Source of the DNA: Gemmatimonadota bacterium
GTDB taxonomy: Bacteria > Latescibacterota > UBA2968 > UBA8231
Direction: 5' to 3'
Length of the DNA stretch: 48,356 nt
Assembly: GCA_028875335.1 (NCBI GenBank)
Contig: JAPPEF010000235.1
Span: forward strand, 1-48,356
Below the pieces are notes generated by a model. It had not been told where the DNA came from and did not search any database. It saw nothing but the letters and a program-made list of their open reading frames with translations. Within the stretch, counting starts at the first letter, position 1; each line of letters begins with the position of its first letter. Below, piece after piece: positions 14,379 through 22,707 of the stretch. A program made the translations under genes and the position numbers.

Positions 14379-16166
14379 TCAACGTTTCTGCCTCTCTTTG
14401 ATCGACAGAACCTGATTGACGGGGACATTCTCGATGCGCTGGACCATCCCACTGGTCCAACGCACTTCCACCAAATCGACGCGCTGCTTGGTGCCCAGCC
14501 CGAAGTGCAGTCGCGGATCGCTGATCGACAGATAGCTGGAGCCGCTGCGCACCTGCCGCACCTGGACCAGATCGCCGGCGACCACTTTCACTTGGGTGCC
14601 CACGCCGTCCCGATTGCTGTGAGTGCCTTCGGTGCGCACCATCAACCAGTTGTGTGCGTTGCCTCCCTCATTGCGGACCAGTTTGGCCGCACCGCCGCCA
14701 TTGGTCGCCAGGATATCGATGTCCCCATCCTCGTCGTAGTCGCCAAAGGCCGTGCCCCGGCCGACCTGCGCGAGGGCAAACCAAGCGCCCGAGTTAGTGT
14801 CCGCCAAGGCAAAGCGGCCCGTTCCATCGTTGAGAAAAAGCTGGTGCTCTTGGGCGTATTCCACGCCGGACTGGAACAGGGCGATCTTGTCGAGGACATG
14901 GCCATTGGTCACGTACAGGTCTAGGTCGCCATCGTTGTCGTAGTCGAGGAAATTCGTGCCAAAGCCCAAAAAGCTCCAACTCGGCCGCCCCAAGCCGACG
15001 GCCTCTGTCACATCTTTGAAGCGACCGCCGTCATTGCGGTAGAGCGTGTTGGTCTCGTGGGAGAAGTTGGTGACAAAGAGATCGAAGTCGCCGTCGTTGT
15101 CGTAGTCGCCAAAGTCCACCCCCATGCAGGCCTCGTCGTCGCCGTCGGCATTAAAGGCCGCGCCCACCTGCAGCGCGACGTCGGTAAAGGTGCCATCGCC
15201 TTCGTTGCGGAAGAAATAGTTCTCCATGCCATCGTTGGCGACAAACACGTCCTGGTCGCCGTCGGCATCAAAATCCCAAGCCACCACGCCCAGACCCTTG
15301 CCGGCCAAATCCGCAATGCCGGTTGCGGCAGATACGTCGGTAAAGGTTCCGTCGCCCTCGTTGTGGAAGAGCGCATCGGGTACGCCTCCGTAGTCGGAAG
15401 GCGCGCAATACGAACGGGTGCGCTCGGTGATGGCCAGCAGCCCCAAAGGGGTCGTACCCACAAAGCCGCCGCACACTTTATTGGTGGCAAAAGTGAAATC
15501 GACGTTGTTGACCACGTACAGATCGAGGTACCCATCGTCGTCATAGTCAAAAAAGGCCACGCTCGAACTCCACTGCGGAGCCGCTACCCCGGCCCAATCC
15601 GTCACATTGGTAAAAGTGCCGTCCCCTTCGTTGCGATACAGGACATTAGGGCCGTAGTTGGTCACGTACAGGTCCTGGTCGCCGTCGTTGTCGTAGTCGG
15701 CCACCGCGCAGCCCATGCCATAGCCCGTATCGTCGGCCCCGGATTCCCGGCTGATATCCGTGAAGGTGCCGTCCCCCTCGTTGCGATACAATGCGTTGGC
15801 AGCACGTCGGCCGGCGGCGGCGTCTAACATTGAGAAGTCGATGGCTCCCGGCCCCGCGGACCTCACTTGGTCCGGCCGCTCGACCCAATAGGTCTTTCCC
15901 CGCCGGTGGTCGAGATTGATGGGCACAGTTTGGATGCCGCCCAGATCAAAACCATTGACGAGGTAGATGTCCAAATCGCCATCGCCATCACTGTCGAAAA
16001 ATCCTCCGCCAGCGCCATACGTCTCGATCAAGAAATACGCCCCTGAAGCGCCGTCGATGTGGACAAAGTCGATCCCGGCCTGGGCCGTGACATCCCTAAA
16101 GAGCACGGGTGGAGGAGCTGTATCGCACCCCATGTACAGGCAAAGACCAACTAAAAGCGGTTTCAT
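14379..16166 (-). CDS. CRTAC1-type lipoprotein (FG-GAP/VCBS repeats plus ASPIC/UnbV)
   Basis: The 595-residue product has a short lipoprotein signal with Cys14 after LYMG. FG-GAP/VCBS repeats follow, each with a D-x-D-x-D-G-D-x-D-x-x-V calcium-loop pattern (DSDGDGDLDIYLVNG, DYDNDGDQDLYVTN, DFDADGDQDVFVAN, DYDNDGDLDLYVTN, DYDEDGDIDILATN) and a G-D-G-T-F-T-D strand. They should form a beta-propeller. The end, from NWLMVRTEGTHSNRDGVGTQV to VEVRWTSGMVQRIENV, is an ASPIC/UnbV domain. Such proteins are probably surface or periplasmic binding proteins; their ligand is unknown. The gene sits between the Nramp-like remnant and the DUF6785 gene with gaps of about 20 bases, so they form one operon. Confidence 0.88.
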   Translation of the reverse strand: MKPLLVGLCLYMGCDTAPPPVLFRDVTAQAGIDFVHIDGASGAYFLIETYGAGGGFFDSDGDGDLDIYLVNGFDLGGIQTVPINLDHRRGKTYWVERPDQVRSAGPGAIDFSMLDAAAGRRAANALYRNEGDGTFTDISRESGADDTGYGMGCAVADYDNDGDQDLYVTNYGPNVLYRNEGDGTFTNVTDWAGVAAPQWSSSVAFFDYDDDGYLDLYVVNNVDFTFATNKVCGGFVGTTPLGLLAITERTRSYCAPSDYGGVPDALFHNEGDGTFTDVSAATGIADLAGKGLGVVAWDFDADGDQDVFVANDGMENYFFRNEGDGTFTDVALQVGAAFNADGDDEACMGVDFGDYDNDGDFDLFVTNFSHETNTLYRNDGGRFKDVTEAVGLGRPSWSFLGFGTNFLDYDNDGDLDLYVTNGHVLDKIALFQSGVEYAQEHQLFLNDGTGRFALADTNSGAWFALAQVGRGTAFGDYDEDGDIDILATNGGGAAKLVRNEGGNAHNWLMVRTEGTHSNRDGVGTQVKVVAGDLVQVRQVRSGSSYLSISDPRLHFGLGTKQRVDLVEVRWTSGMVQRIENVPVNQVLSIKERQKR

Positions 16167-16189
16167 AGTTTCCGCTCATCGCCCGGGTA

Positions 16190-17499
16190 TCAAAACGACT
16201 CTGCGATCGACTTTACCGAACCGTAGGCCCCCCACAGTCCCAAGGCGAACAACGCGCCCATGAGGACGTTCTCCCACAGGCGATTCTTGTACTCTGCGCC
16301 GATGTACTCCGCCTTGGCGGTAATCCACCACAAGCCACCCACGAGTAACGGGATCAACACTACTAGGGCGGTAGCGGCGAATACGGTCATGACGACAAAA
16401 CCCGGCATACCGGGCGCAGTCCAGACGACCGGGGAAATCAGGCACCAGACTACGACCCACCGGTAACTCGGATGCGCTTGGTACGCCTGCAACTGGACCT
16501 CTGGGCCGGCCCGCCAGCGCTGGTACCCGTGGGAGCACAGGGCACCAAAACCAAGGGCTTGCCCCACTAGGCCTGTGTACAAGACGGCAAAGAGACCCAA
16601 ATAGAACAATAAACGGCCGCCTTCTCCGAGGATCGTGCTCAGCAGCCGGGGCAGATCCTCCATCTCTGCGATGGTCAAACCGCGCGGGTGAAGTACTTCG
16701 GCACCCAAAGTCCAGATCGCCAAGTCGAGGATGATAAGGACGACGATCCCTAGCAGAAGATCGTAGAACTGCACGCGACGGAACGCGGGTCCGATCCAGC
16801 CCTTTTGTTCCAAGAAGTAGGGATAGACCAGATTGGCCAGCGATCCGCCAATGGTCCCGATCAGCCCTATGGCCACTAGCAGCGAACCAAAAGGGCCTAC
16901 CTGTTGGGGCAGATCGAAAGCAAAGACGCCCTGCAGGATCTTAGTCGGAGAGGGTCCGACCCACAGAGCCGCGCCTAAGAAGGAGACCGAGAGCAAGCCC
17001 AACAGGACTTTGAAGAGCAACTCAAGGCGGCCGTACACCGGGCGGAAGACAATGACCAGCGTCACCAGATTCCAGAACAGGCCCACAGCCAGACGTGCCC
17101 GATGCCCGTCACATTGACCGAGATTTCGCCGATCCCCACAATGAGGTACGCGCCTTGGATGTGTCCTATGACGACGCCCATCAACGCCAAGAAGGGAGGA
17201 TACCAAGGATGCAGACGGCCCAGCCCATCCAAGACTCCCTCGCCCCGCTGGTTGCACAATTGGTACTTGGCGATCAAAGATACGAAAAGGAAGCGCACCA
17301 CCAGCGCCAGCGCCAAAACCCACATCAGCGCGTACCCGTAGTTGCCACCGGCCACGGCCGACTCGACCACGTCGCCGGCACCCATCCAGGTCATGGCGAT
17401 GACTATGCCCGGTCCAAAAGAGCGCAGGTACTGGAAAAAGGTCCGGGGCACCTGTGGGGCCGGTGCGCCAGTGGTTTCAGCAGCGGGTGATTTGTTCAT
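16190..17499 (-). pseudogene. Nramp-like transporter gene broken by one frameshift
   Basis: The N-terminal frame from ATG 17499 (behind AAGGTG) reads FGPGIVIAMTWMGAGDVVESAV and further membrane segments, up to GHVWLWACSGIW and a stop at 17062-17064. The adjacent frame continues the same protein as VGLFWNLVTLVIVF, PVYGRLELLFKVLL and so on to SIAESF at 16190. Restoring one base near 17085-17092 joins them into about 436 residues with 11 or so membrane helices. The fold and GPGIV start fit Nramp-related proteins. However, the DPGN metal motif of helix 1 is replaced (GAGDVVES) and helix 6 lacks the MPH motif, so manganese or iron transport is doubtful. The frameshift may be real decay or an assembly error. 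Confidence 0.68.
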
Positions 17500-17582
17500 C
17501 GGATTCACCTTGGAGTCCATGAGGAAATTCGCTCTGTGACCCGCAAGTAAGCAAGGGGTGGCGTAGGCTAGCTATCCTATGA

Positions 17583-18455
17583 CTACTCTTGGCGCACCAA
17601 TCGAGCTCCAGTGCCGGCATTGCGGCTGGTCGGGTCCCCTCCCGAGCGATTGGCCGACCGCAGGACGTGGCCGTAATTGCCAAAGGCCCCGCCGCGACCG
17701 ACGCGCAAAAAACCCTCGGCCGGCCCCTTGGGATCGACCTCGGGCGAGTTGCTGTAAGTCTCGTTTGAATACCAATCCTGGACCCATTCCCACACATTCC
17801 CGTGCATGTCGTGCAGGCCCCATGGATTGGGCAGCTTGGTGCCCACGGCGTGGCCGTAGCGCTCGTCCACCTCCCAAGTGTTGTCCGCGTACCAAGCGTA
17901 CTTTTGCAAAGCGCTATCGTCCTCCCCAAAGGACCACGGCGTCGCAGTGCCGGCGCGGCAAGCGTACTCCCACTCTGCGGCCGAGGGTAGGCGGTACACT
18001 TCTGCTCCGGCCATCCGGTTGAGACGACGCGCGAATTCCTGCACATCTTCCCACGAGATGTACACGGCCGGATGGTGCGGATTTTCCTCGACATGGCTCT
18101 TTCCCGCCCACGGCTGCGCGTGCATGACACTGGTCCACTGAGCCTGCGTGATCTCGTATTTCCCTATGTAGAAACCCCGGCTGATGGTAACCCGGTGCTG
18201 CGGCCCTTCGTTCTGATCCCGTCCGGGTTCGGTGGCGGGCGAGCCCATGAGGAAACTACCCTGGCCGACCCACACCATGTCCATGGTCGCACCGCCGGGT
18301 AGTTCCACGGCGATGGCCTGGCCCGTGGGCCTCCGCACCTCTTGGATGTATCCGGTTATCCCGGGCGCAAAAAAATATAAAGCTCCAGCTAGTGCGCCCA
18401 AAATCACTAGGACCAAGAGACCAATCACGCTTCTTGACAGTCGAAAAGCGAGCAT
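17583..18455 (-). CDS. Membrane-anchored FGE-fold (SUMF1-like) protein lacking catalytic cysteines
   Basis: The 290-residue protein starts with a single transmembrane helix (residues about 9-31) and then an FGE-sulfatase domain. That domain shows VWVGQGSFLMGS (62-72), FYIGKYEITQAQW (95-107), PAVYISWEDVQEFARRLN (129-146), YRLPSAAEWEYACRAGT (154-170), NPWGLHDMHGNVWEWVQDW (210-228) and RGGAFGNYGHVLRSANR. True formylglycine-generating enzymes carry two cysteines in the region after R-G-G-S; here it has none, so it is unlikely to activate sulfatases. Homologues without these residues act as binding or other enzymes. It heads a four-gene minus-strand run with the Nramp remnant, CRTAC1 and DUF6785 genes. 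Confidence 0.83.
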   Translation of the reverse strand: MLAFRLSRSVIGLLVLVILGALAGALYFFAPGITGYIQEVRRPTGQAIAVELPGGATMDMVWVGQGSFLMGSPATEPGRDQNEGPQHRVTISRGFYIGKYEITQAQWTSVMHAQPWAGKSHVEENPHHPAVYISWEDVQEFARRLNRMAGAEVYRLPSAAEWEYACRAGTATPWSFGEDDSALQKYAWYADNTWEVDERYGHAVGTKLPNPWGLHDMHGNVWEWVQDWYSNETYSNSPEVDPKGPAEGFLRVGRGGAFGNYGHVLRSANRSGGDPTSRNAGTGARLVRQE

Positions 18456-18468
18456 CTATATCTCAACA

Positions 18469-20685
18469 ATGAATGTCCACCCAGTGAAAGCACGTCTCTA
18501 CACGGTCGCCGCCTCTATAGTCCTAGCGGCCTGCAATATCTCGTCCTCCCCTCCGCAGCAGGGGCCCGGCACAAAGCGCATGGCCGCCCGCCTCGAAGAA
18601 ATCGCCCGCAATCTCAGTCCCGCCACAAACACCTATATCAATGATGCAAGAGTCGAGTACTTGCGCCAACTCGACCTGCCCGCCGATCCGGTCGACAGAA
18701 TGCGCCTACAGGTGCATCTGGCGCGCGAATTCCTGCGCGCCGGCCACAGCCAAGAGGCCATCGACCGCTTTCTGCATCTAAAACAACAACTCGGTACAAC
18801 CAAGACCAAACCGAGCGTGCGCAAACTCCTCGCCCTCTCCTATCTCCGCTTAGGTGAACAGGAAAACTGCCTGCAACAGCACACGAGCGAATCGTGCCTT
18901 TTTCCCATCGGCCCGGCCGGGGTACACCACAATCAGCGGGGAGCCCGGGCCGCGCTTGGAGAATTCACCGCTATCCTACAAGACGAGCCCGGCGAAATGA
19001 CGGCCCGCTGGCTCCTCAATATCTCATATATGGTCCTAGGTGAATATCCCGACTCCGTACCATCGCAATGGCTCATTCCCCCAACGGCCTTTATCTCCGA
19101 CGGCGACATCGGTCGCTTTGGCGACGTTGCCCCCCAACTAGGGCTGGACGTGGTGTCTCTGGCGGGAGGCAGCATCGCCGAGGACTTTGACCGCGACGGC
19201 TATCTGGACATCATGGCCTCATCTTGGGGCCTCCGCGATCAACTCCGCTACTTTCGCAACCGGGGCGACGGCACCTTTGCCGATATCACCGAAGAGGCCG
19301 GCTTGAAAGGTGTCGTCGGCGGCCTGCAAATCGTCCACGCCGACTACGACAACAACGGCTTTGCCGATGTGCTCGTCCTGCGCGGGGCCTGGTGGGAAGA
19401 AGACGGCCGGCACCCCAATTCGCTGCTGCACAACTACGGCAACCGCTTTTTCGACGATGTCACCGAAGAGGCCGGCTTGCTCGCCTTTCATCCCACCCAG
19501 ACGGCTGCTTGGGGCGACTACGACAACGACGGCTGGGTCGATCTGTACATTGGCAACGAATCTTTTCGCCACAATATCCATCCCTGCCAACTCTTTCACA
19601 ACCAAGCCGACGGCACGTTCGCCGATGTGGCGCAAGAAGCGGGCGTTGCGGTCTCGGGTTACGTCAAGGGCGTCGTCTGGGGCGACTACGACAACGACGG
19701 CCAACTCGATCTGTACATTTCGCAGCTCACCGCTCCCAATCTCCTCTTCAGGAACGAGGGCGAAAATACATCCGGCCAGTGGACCTTTGCCGACGCGACC
19801 GCCCAGGCCGGGGTAGCCGAACCCGTCTGGAGCTTTCCGACCTGGTTTTGGGACTACGACAACGATGGCTGGCTCGACCTATTCGTCTCCGGGTATCACG
19901 CCAACGCCGGTGATCTAGCAGCTGAGTACCTAGGTCTGCCTCACGATGCCGAGTACCCCCGCCTGTACCGCAACCAAGCCGACGGCACGTTCGCCGATGT
20001 GACCCTCCAAGTCGGGATCGACAAGGTGCTCTACACTATGGGGTGCAATTTCGGCGACCTCGACAACGATGGCTGGCCCGACTTTTACGCGGGTACGGGG
20101 TCGCCTTCGTTCCGCTCAATCATGCCCAATCGCATGTTCCGCAACGCTGAGGGGCAATCGTTCCAGGAGGTTACCACCTCGGGTGGATTCGGGCACCTGC
20201 AGAAAGGCCACGGCGTGGCCTTCGGCGATCTCGACAACGACGGCGACCAGGACATCTACGCGGTCATAGGAGGCTCCTATACTGGGGATCTGTCCCACAA
20301 TGTCCTCTTTGAAAATCCCGGACACGGCAACCACTGGCTCACCCTCCAATTGGAAGGCGTGCGCTCCAACCGCGCCGCCATTGGGACCCGCATCCGAGTC
20401 GGGGTACATACCGCAAGCGGCCGTCGCGACATCTATGCCACGGTGACGGCCGGGGCCAGTTTTGGCGGTTCGAGCTTACAGCAGGAAATTGGTCTGGGCC
20501 AAGCGATGGCCGTCGAGTCAGTCTCAGTCACCTGGCCGACTTCTGGTGAGACGCAACTTTTCACCGACCTAGCTATGGATCGAGCCTATAAAATCCGCGA
20601 AGGGGATCCGGTGCCAACTCCCGTCGAACTGCAAGCCTTTGACTTGTCGCCCGCTAGCCGAGCCGGGCGCGCTCACCATCCCTAA
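18469..20685 (+). CDS. CRTAC1-type lipoprotein with helical N-terminal region
   Basis: Starting at ATG 18469, the 738-residue product has a lipoprotein signal with Cys22 in VLAAC. A helical, TPR-like stretch of about 180 residues follows (AREFLRAGHSQEAIDRFLHLKQQL, then LLALSYLRLGEQENCLQQ). Then come FG-GAP/VCBS repeats (DFDRDGYLDIMASS, DYDNDGWVDLYIGN, DYDNDGQLDLYISQ, DLDNDGWPDFYAGT, DLDNDGDQDIYAVI) and an ASPIC/UnbV end (HWLTLQLEGVRSNRAAIGTRI). The helical region makes it longer than the sister protein at 14379. Its start lies only 13 bases from the start of the divergent FGE-like gene, and no clear ribosome site is visible. The mandelate-racemase-like gene follows after 20 bases. Confidence 0.86.
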   Translation: MNVHPVKARLYTVAASIVLAACNISSSPPQQGPGTKRMAARLEEIARNLSPATNTYINDARVEYLRQLDLPADPVDRMRLQVHLAREFLRAGHSQEAIDRFLHLKQQLGTTKTKPSVRKLLALSYLRLGEQENCLQQHTSESCLFPIGPAGVHHNQRGARAALGEFTAILQDEPGEMTARWLLNISYMVLGEYPDSVPSQWLIPPTAFISDGDIGRFGDVAPQLGLDVVSLAGGSIAEDFDRDGYLDIMASSWGLRDQLRYFRNRGDGTFADITEEAGLKGVVGGLQIVHADYDNNGFADVLVLRGAWWEEDGRHPNSLLHNYGNRFFDDVTEEAGLLAFHPTQTAAWGDYDNDGWVDLYIGNESFRHNIHPCQLFHNQADGTFADVAQEAGVAVSGYVKGVVWGDYDNDGQLDLYISQLTAPNLLFRNEGENTSGQWTFADATAQAGVAEPVWSFPTWFWDYDNDGWLDLFVSGYHANAGDLAAEYLGLPHDAEYPRLYRNQADGTFADVTLQVGIDKVLYTMGCNFGDLDNDGWPDFYAGTGSPSFRSIMPNRMFRNAEGQSFQEVTTSGGFGHLQKGHGVAFGDLDNDGDQDIYAVIGGSYTGDLSHNVLFENPGHGNHWLTLQLEGVRSNRAAIGTRIRVGVHTASGRRDIYATVTAGASFGGSSLQQEIGLGQAMAVESVSVTWPTSGETQLFTDLAMDRAYKIREGDPVPTPVELQAFDLSPASRAGRAHHP

Positions 20686-20705
20686 AGAGAAGGACAGATA
20701 TTCTC

Positions 20706-21785
20706 ATGCTCATCACCCGCGTCGAAACCCTAGTCGTGAGGCTGCCCGTGGACCCGGCGGGACAAGGAGAAACCAGGGAGTGGTCCATCGTCCTCATCCA
20801 CACCGATCAGGGTCTGCAGGGCATTGGCCGCGGCGGCGATCCACAGGTGATCGCCCGCGATCTGGCACCCCTGCTCATAGGACGAAATCCGCTCAGCATT
20901 GCCCAACTCTGGGAACAGATGTACGAAGCCGTGTGGCGCGGACCGGGCCGGCCGGCCATGTCCTCCATCGGGGCCTTGGACGTGGCCTTGTGGGATCTGT
21001 GCGGCAAGATCTGTGGACAGCCAGTGTGGCGGCTCTTGGGCGGGTACCGAGACAAGATCCCGGTGTACGCGGACGGAGCCGGATATCAAAATGCGCCCGA
21101 TCAGTCTCCACAGGGCATAGCAACCGAGGTCAAAAAATTCGTCGACCTAGGCTATGACGCCGTCAAAATCCACATGTACCGGGCTGCCAATCCCGAGGAA
21201 GTAGTAGAGCGAGTGCAGCGTTCACGCGAGTTGATTGGTCCGCACAAGAAGCTGATGATCGACGTGCATCACGCCTGGGACGGAGACGAGGCCGTGGCGA
21301 CCGCCCGTCAACTCGAAGACTACCAACTCTACTGGATTGAGGAACCAGTGCGCCAAGACGACGAGCTGTACTACATGCGCAAAGTCCAAGAGGTCACCAC
21401 GGCCTTGGTGGTCGGCGGCGAGGGCGAGGGCACCCTCCACGGTATCAGGCGCTTGCTCGAAGCAGAAGCCCTCGAGGTAGTGCAGACCGATATCCTAGTC
21501 GGCGGCGGCTATACCGGGCTCAAGCGGATCGCCGCTCTGGCCCAGGCTTTTGATGTCCTCATATCCCCGCACGGGGCACAGTACCCGGACATCAACTGCC
21601 ACCTGATGGCGGCCGTGCCCAACAGTTCGATCATGTCCGCCTGTCCCGAAAGCGAGAGCCACCAGATCTGGTCCCGTATGTACAATCCCCCTCTCAAAGT
21701 CGAGAACGGGCACATCGCCATGCGCGAACAGCCCGGCCTAGGCTTGGAACTAGATTGGGAGTTTGTCGAGCGTCACCGGGTCTGA
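20706..21785 (+). CDS. Mandelate racemase/muconate lactonizing enzyme-like protein (enolase superfamily)
   Basis: The 359-residue protein has the capping domain followed by the TIM-barrel motifs of the superfamily. K154 and H156 are in DAVKIHMY. Metal ligands are D186 (MIDVHHAWDG), E212 (IEEPV) and E239 (GGEGEG). D262 (QTDILVGGG) and H289 (ISPHG) form the acid/base pair typical of the mandelate-racemase group. It should abstract a proton next to a carboxylate, as acid-sugar dehydratases and racemases do; the exact substrate is unknown. The C-terminus (GLGLELDWEFVERHRV) is usual for sugar-acid dehydratases. It converges with the aldo/keto reductase gene, overlapping it by 13 bases. Confidence 0.9.
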   Translation: MLITRVETLVVRLPVDPAGQGETREWSIVLIHTDQGLQGIGRGGDPQVIARDLAPLLIGRNPLSIAQLWEQMYEAVWRGPGRPAMSSIGALDVALWDLCGKICGQPVWRLLGGYRDKIPVYADGAGYQNAPDQSPQGIATEVKKFVDLGYDAVKIHMYRAANPEEVVERVQRSRELIGPHKKLMIDVHHAWDGDEAVATARQLEDYQLYWIEEPVRQDDELYYMRKVQEVTTALVVGGEGEGTLHGIRRLLEAEALEVVQTDILVGGGYTGLKRIAALAQAFDVLISPHGAQYPDINCHLMAAVPNSSIMSACPESESHQIWSRMYNPPLKVENGHIAMREQPGLGLELDWEFVERHRV

Positions 21786-22702
21786 TCGTCGTCCCGTCCC
21801 AAAACAGCCTTCACCCGTTCCAGTTCCTCCCCCACCAAGCCTGTTCCATTGGACGCTCCGGCGTTCATTTCCAACTGCTCCATTTGCTTGGCCCCAGCGA
21901 TGATAGTCGACACCACTGGATAACTCAGGAGGTACTGGAGGGCGGCCTGAGCTTGACTGCGCCCCGCCCGTTCGAGAAACCGGAGTTCTTCCACTTTCCG
22001 CAAAATGACTTGGGCGTCCACCACCGCCCCTTGTTCGTGCCAGCCCGTGCCCGTGAAGGCGTCGGCCGCGTACTTGCCGCTTACCAAGCCCCGGGCCAGA
22101 CCCTGTTTGACCACGACGCCCACATCCCGCTCGGCCACCAGCCCGAACATGGCGTCCGCCATATCGTGGTAGAGCATGTGGAAGGTGGGCTGGAGCGAAT
22201 CAATCAAGTCCTGTTCCAGCAGCCAGACACCGGCGTCGATGTGATTGACACTAGCTCCCCAGTAGCGAATCTTGCCCTGCTCCTTCAGGCTCTGCATGGT
22301 CTCCAGCCAATTGTTCTCCTGCAAATGATGAAGCTGTGGACTGTGCAGTTGGTACACATCAATATAATCCGTCTGCAGCCGGCGCAAACTCGCCTCTACA
22401 GCCTCTTCAATATGCCCGGGAGAAATATCTCGTCCCTCTCGGGGGATGACACTGCCGACCTTGGTGGCCAGAATCATCTGGTCGCGGCGTCCCTTCAGCG
22501 CCTTTCCCAGCACGACCTCACTCCGCCCTTCCTGGTACACGTCTGCTGTATCGACGCAATTGATGCCCAGCTCCATGGCCCGATGCACCATGGCGATGTG
22601 CTCGGACTCGGTCAGCTCCTGCCGGCCCAGCATATTGGTGCCATAGCCGATTTCGGAAACTTTTAGTTCAGTCCTTCCCAATCTTCGGTAGTGCATATTC
22701 AC
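21773..22702 (-). CDS. Aldo/keto reductase
   Basis: The 309-residue protein shows the AKR barrel with the full catalytic tetrad: D51 and Y56 in DTADVYQEGRSE, K81 in ILATKVG and H120 in DVYQLHSP. The start MHYRRLGRTELKVSEIGYGT and the NADPH-region block IAGAKQMEQLEMNAGA are standard. It should reduce a carbonyl with NADPH in the cytoplasm. ATG 22702 follows GAGGTG; an in-frame ATG two codons later is possible. It is five bases after the DUF6785 stop and probably the last gene of the minus-strand unit. With the sugar-acid-type dehydratase next to it, a role in sugar or sugar-acid breakdown is plausible. Confidence 0.92.
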   Translation of the reverse strand: MNMHYRRLGRTELKVSEIGYGTNMLGRQELTESEHIAMVHRAMELGINCVDTADVYQEGRSEVVLGKALKGRRDQMILATKVGSVIPREGRDISPGHIEEAVEASLRRLQTDYIDVYQLHSPQLHHLQENNWLETMQSLKEQGKIRYWGASVNHIDAGVWLLEQDLIDSLQPTFHMLYHDMADAMFGLVAERDVGVVVKQGLARGLVSGKYAADAFTGTGWHEQGAVVDAQVILRKVEELRFLERAGRSQAQAALQYLLSYPVVSTIIAGAKQMEQLEMNAGASNGTGLVGEELERVKAVLGRDDDQTR

Positions 22703-22707
22703 CTCGT

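Noticed and set aside
21755..22666. 303-codon open frame on the plus strand opposite the aldo/keto reductase
   Set aside because: The minus strand carries a complete AKR with intact catalytic tetrad; the opposite frame has no family motif and starts inside the enolase-type gene.
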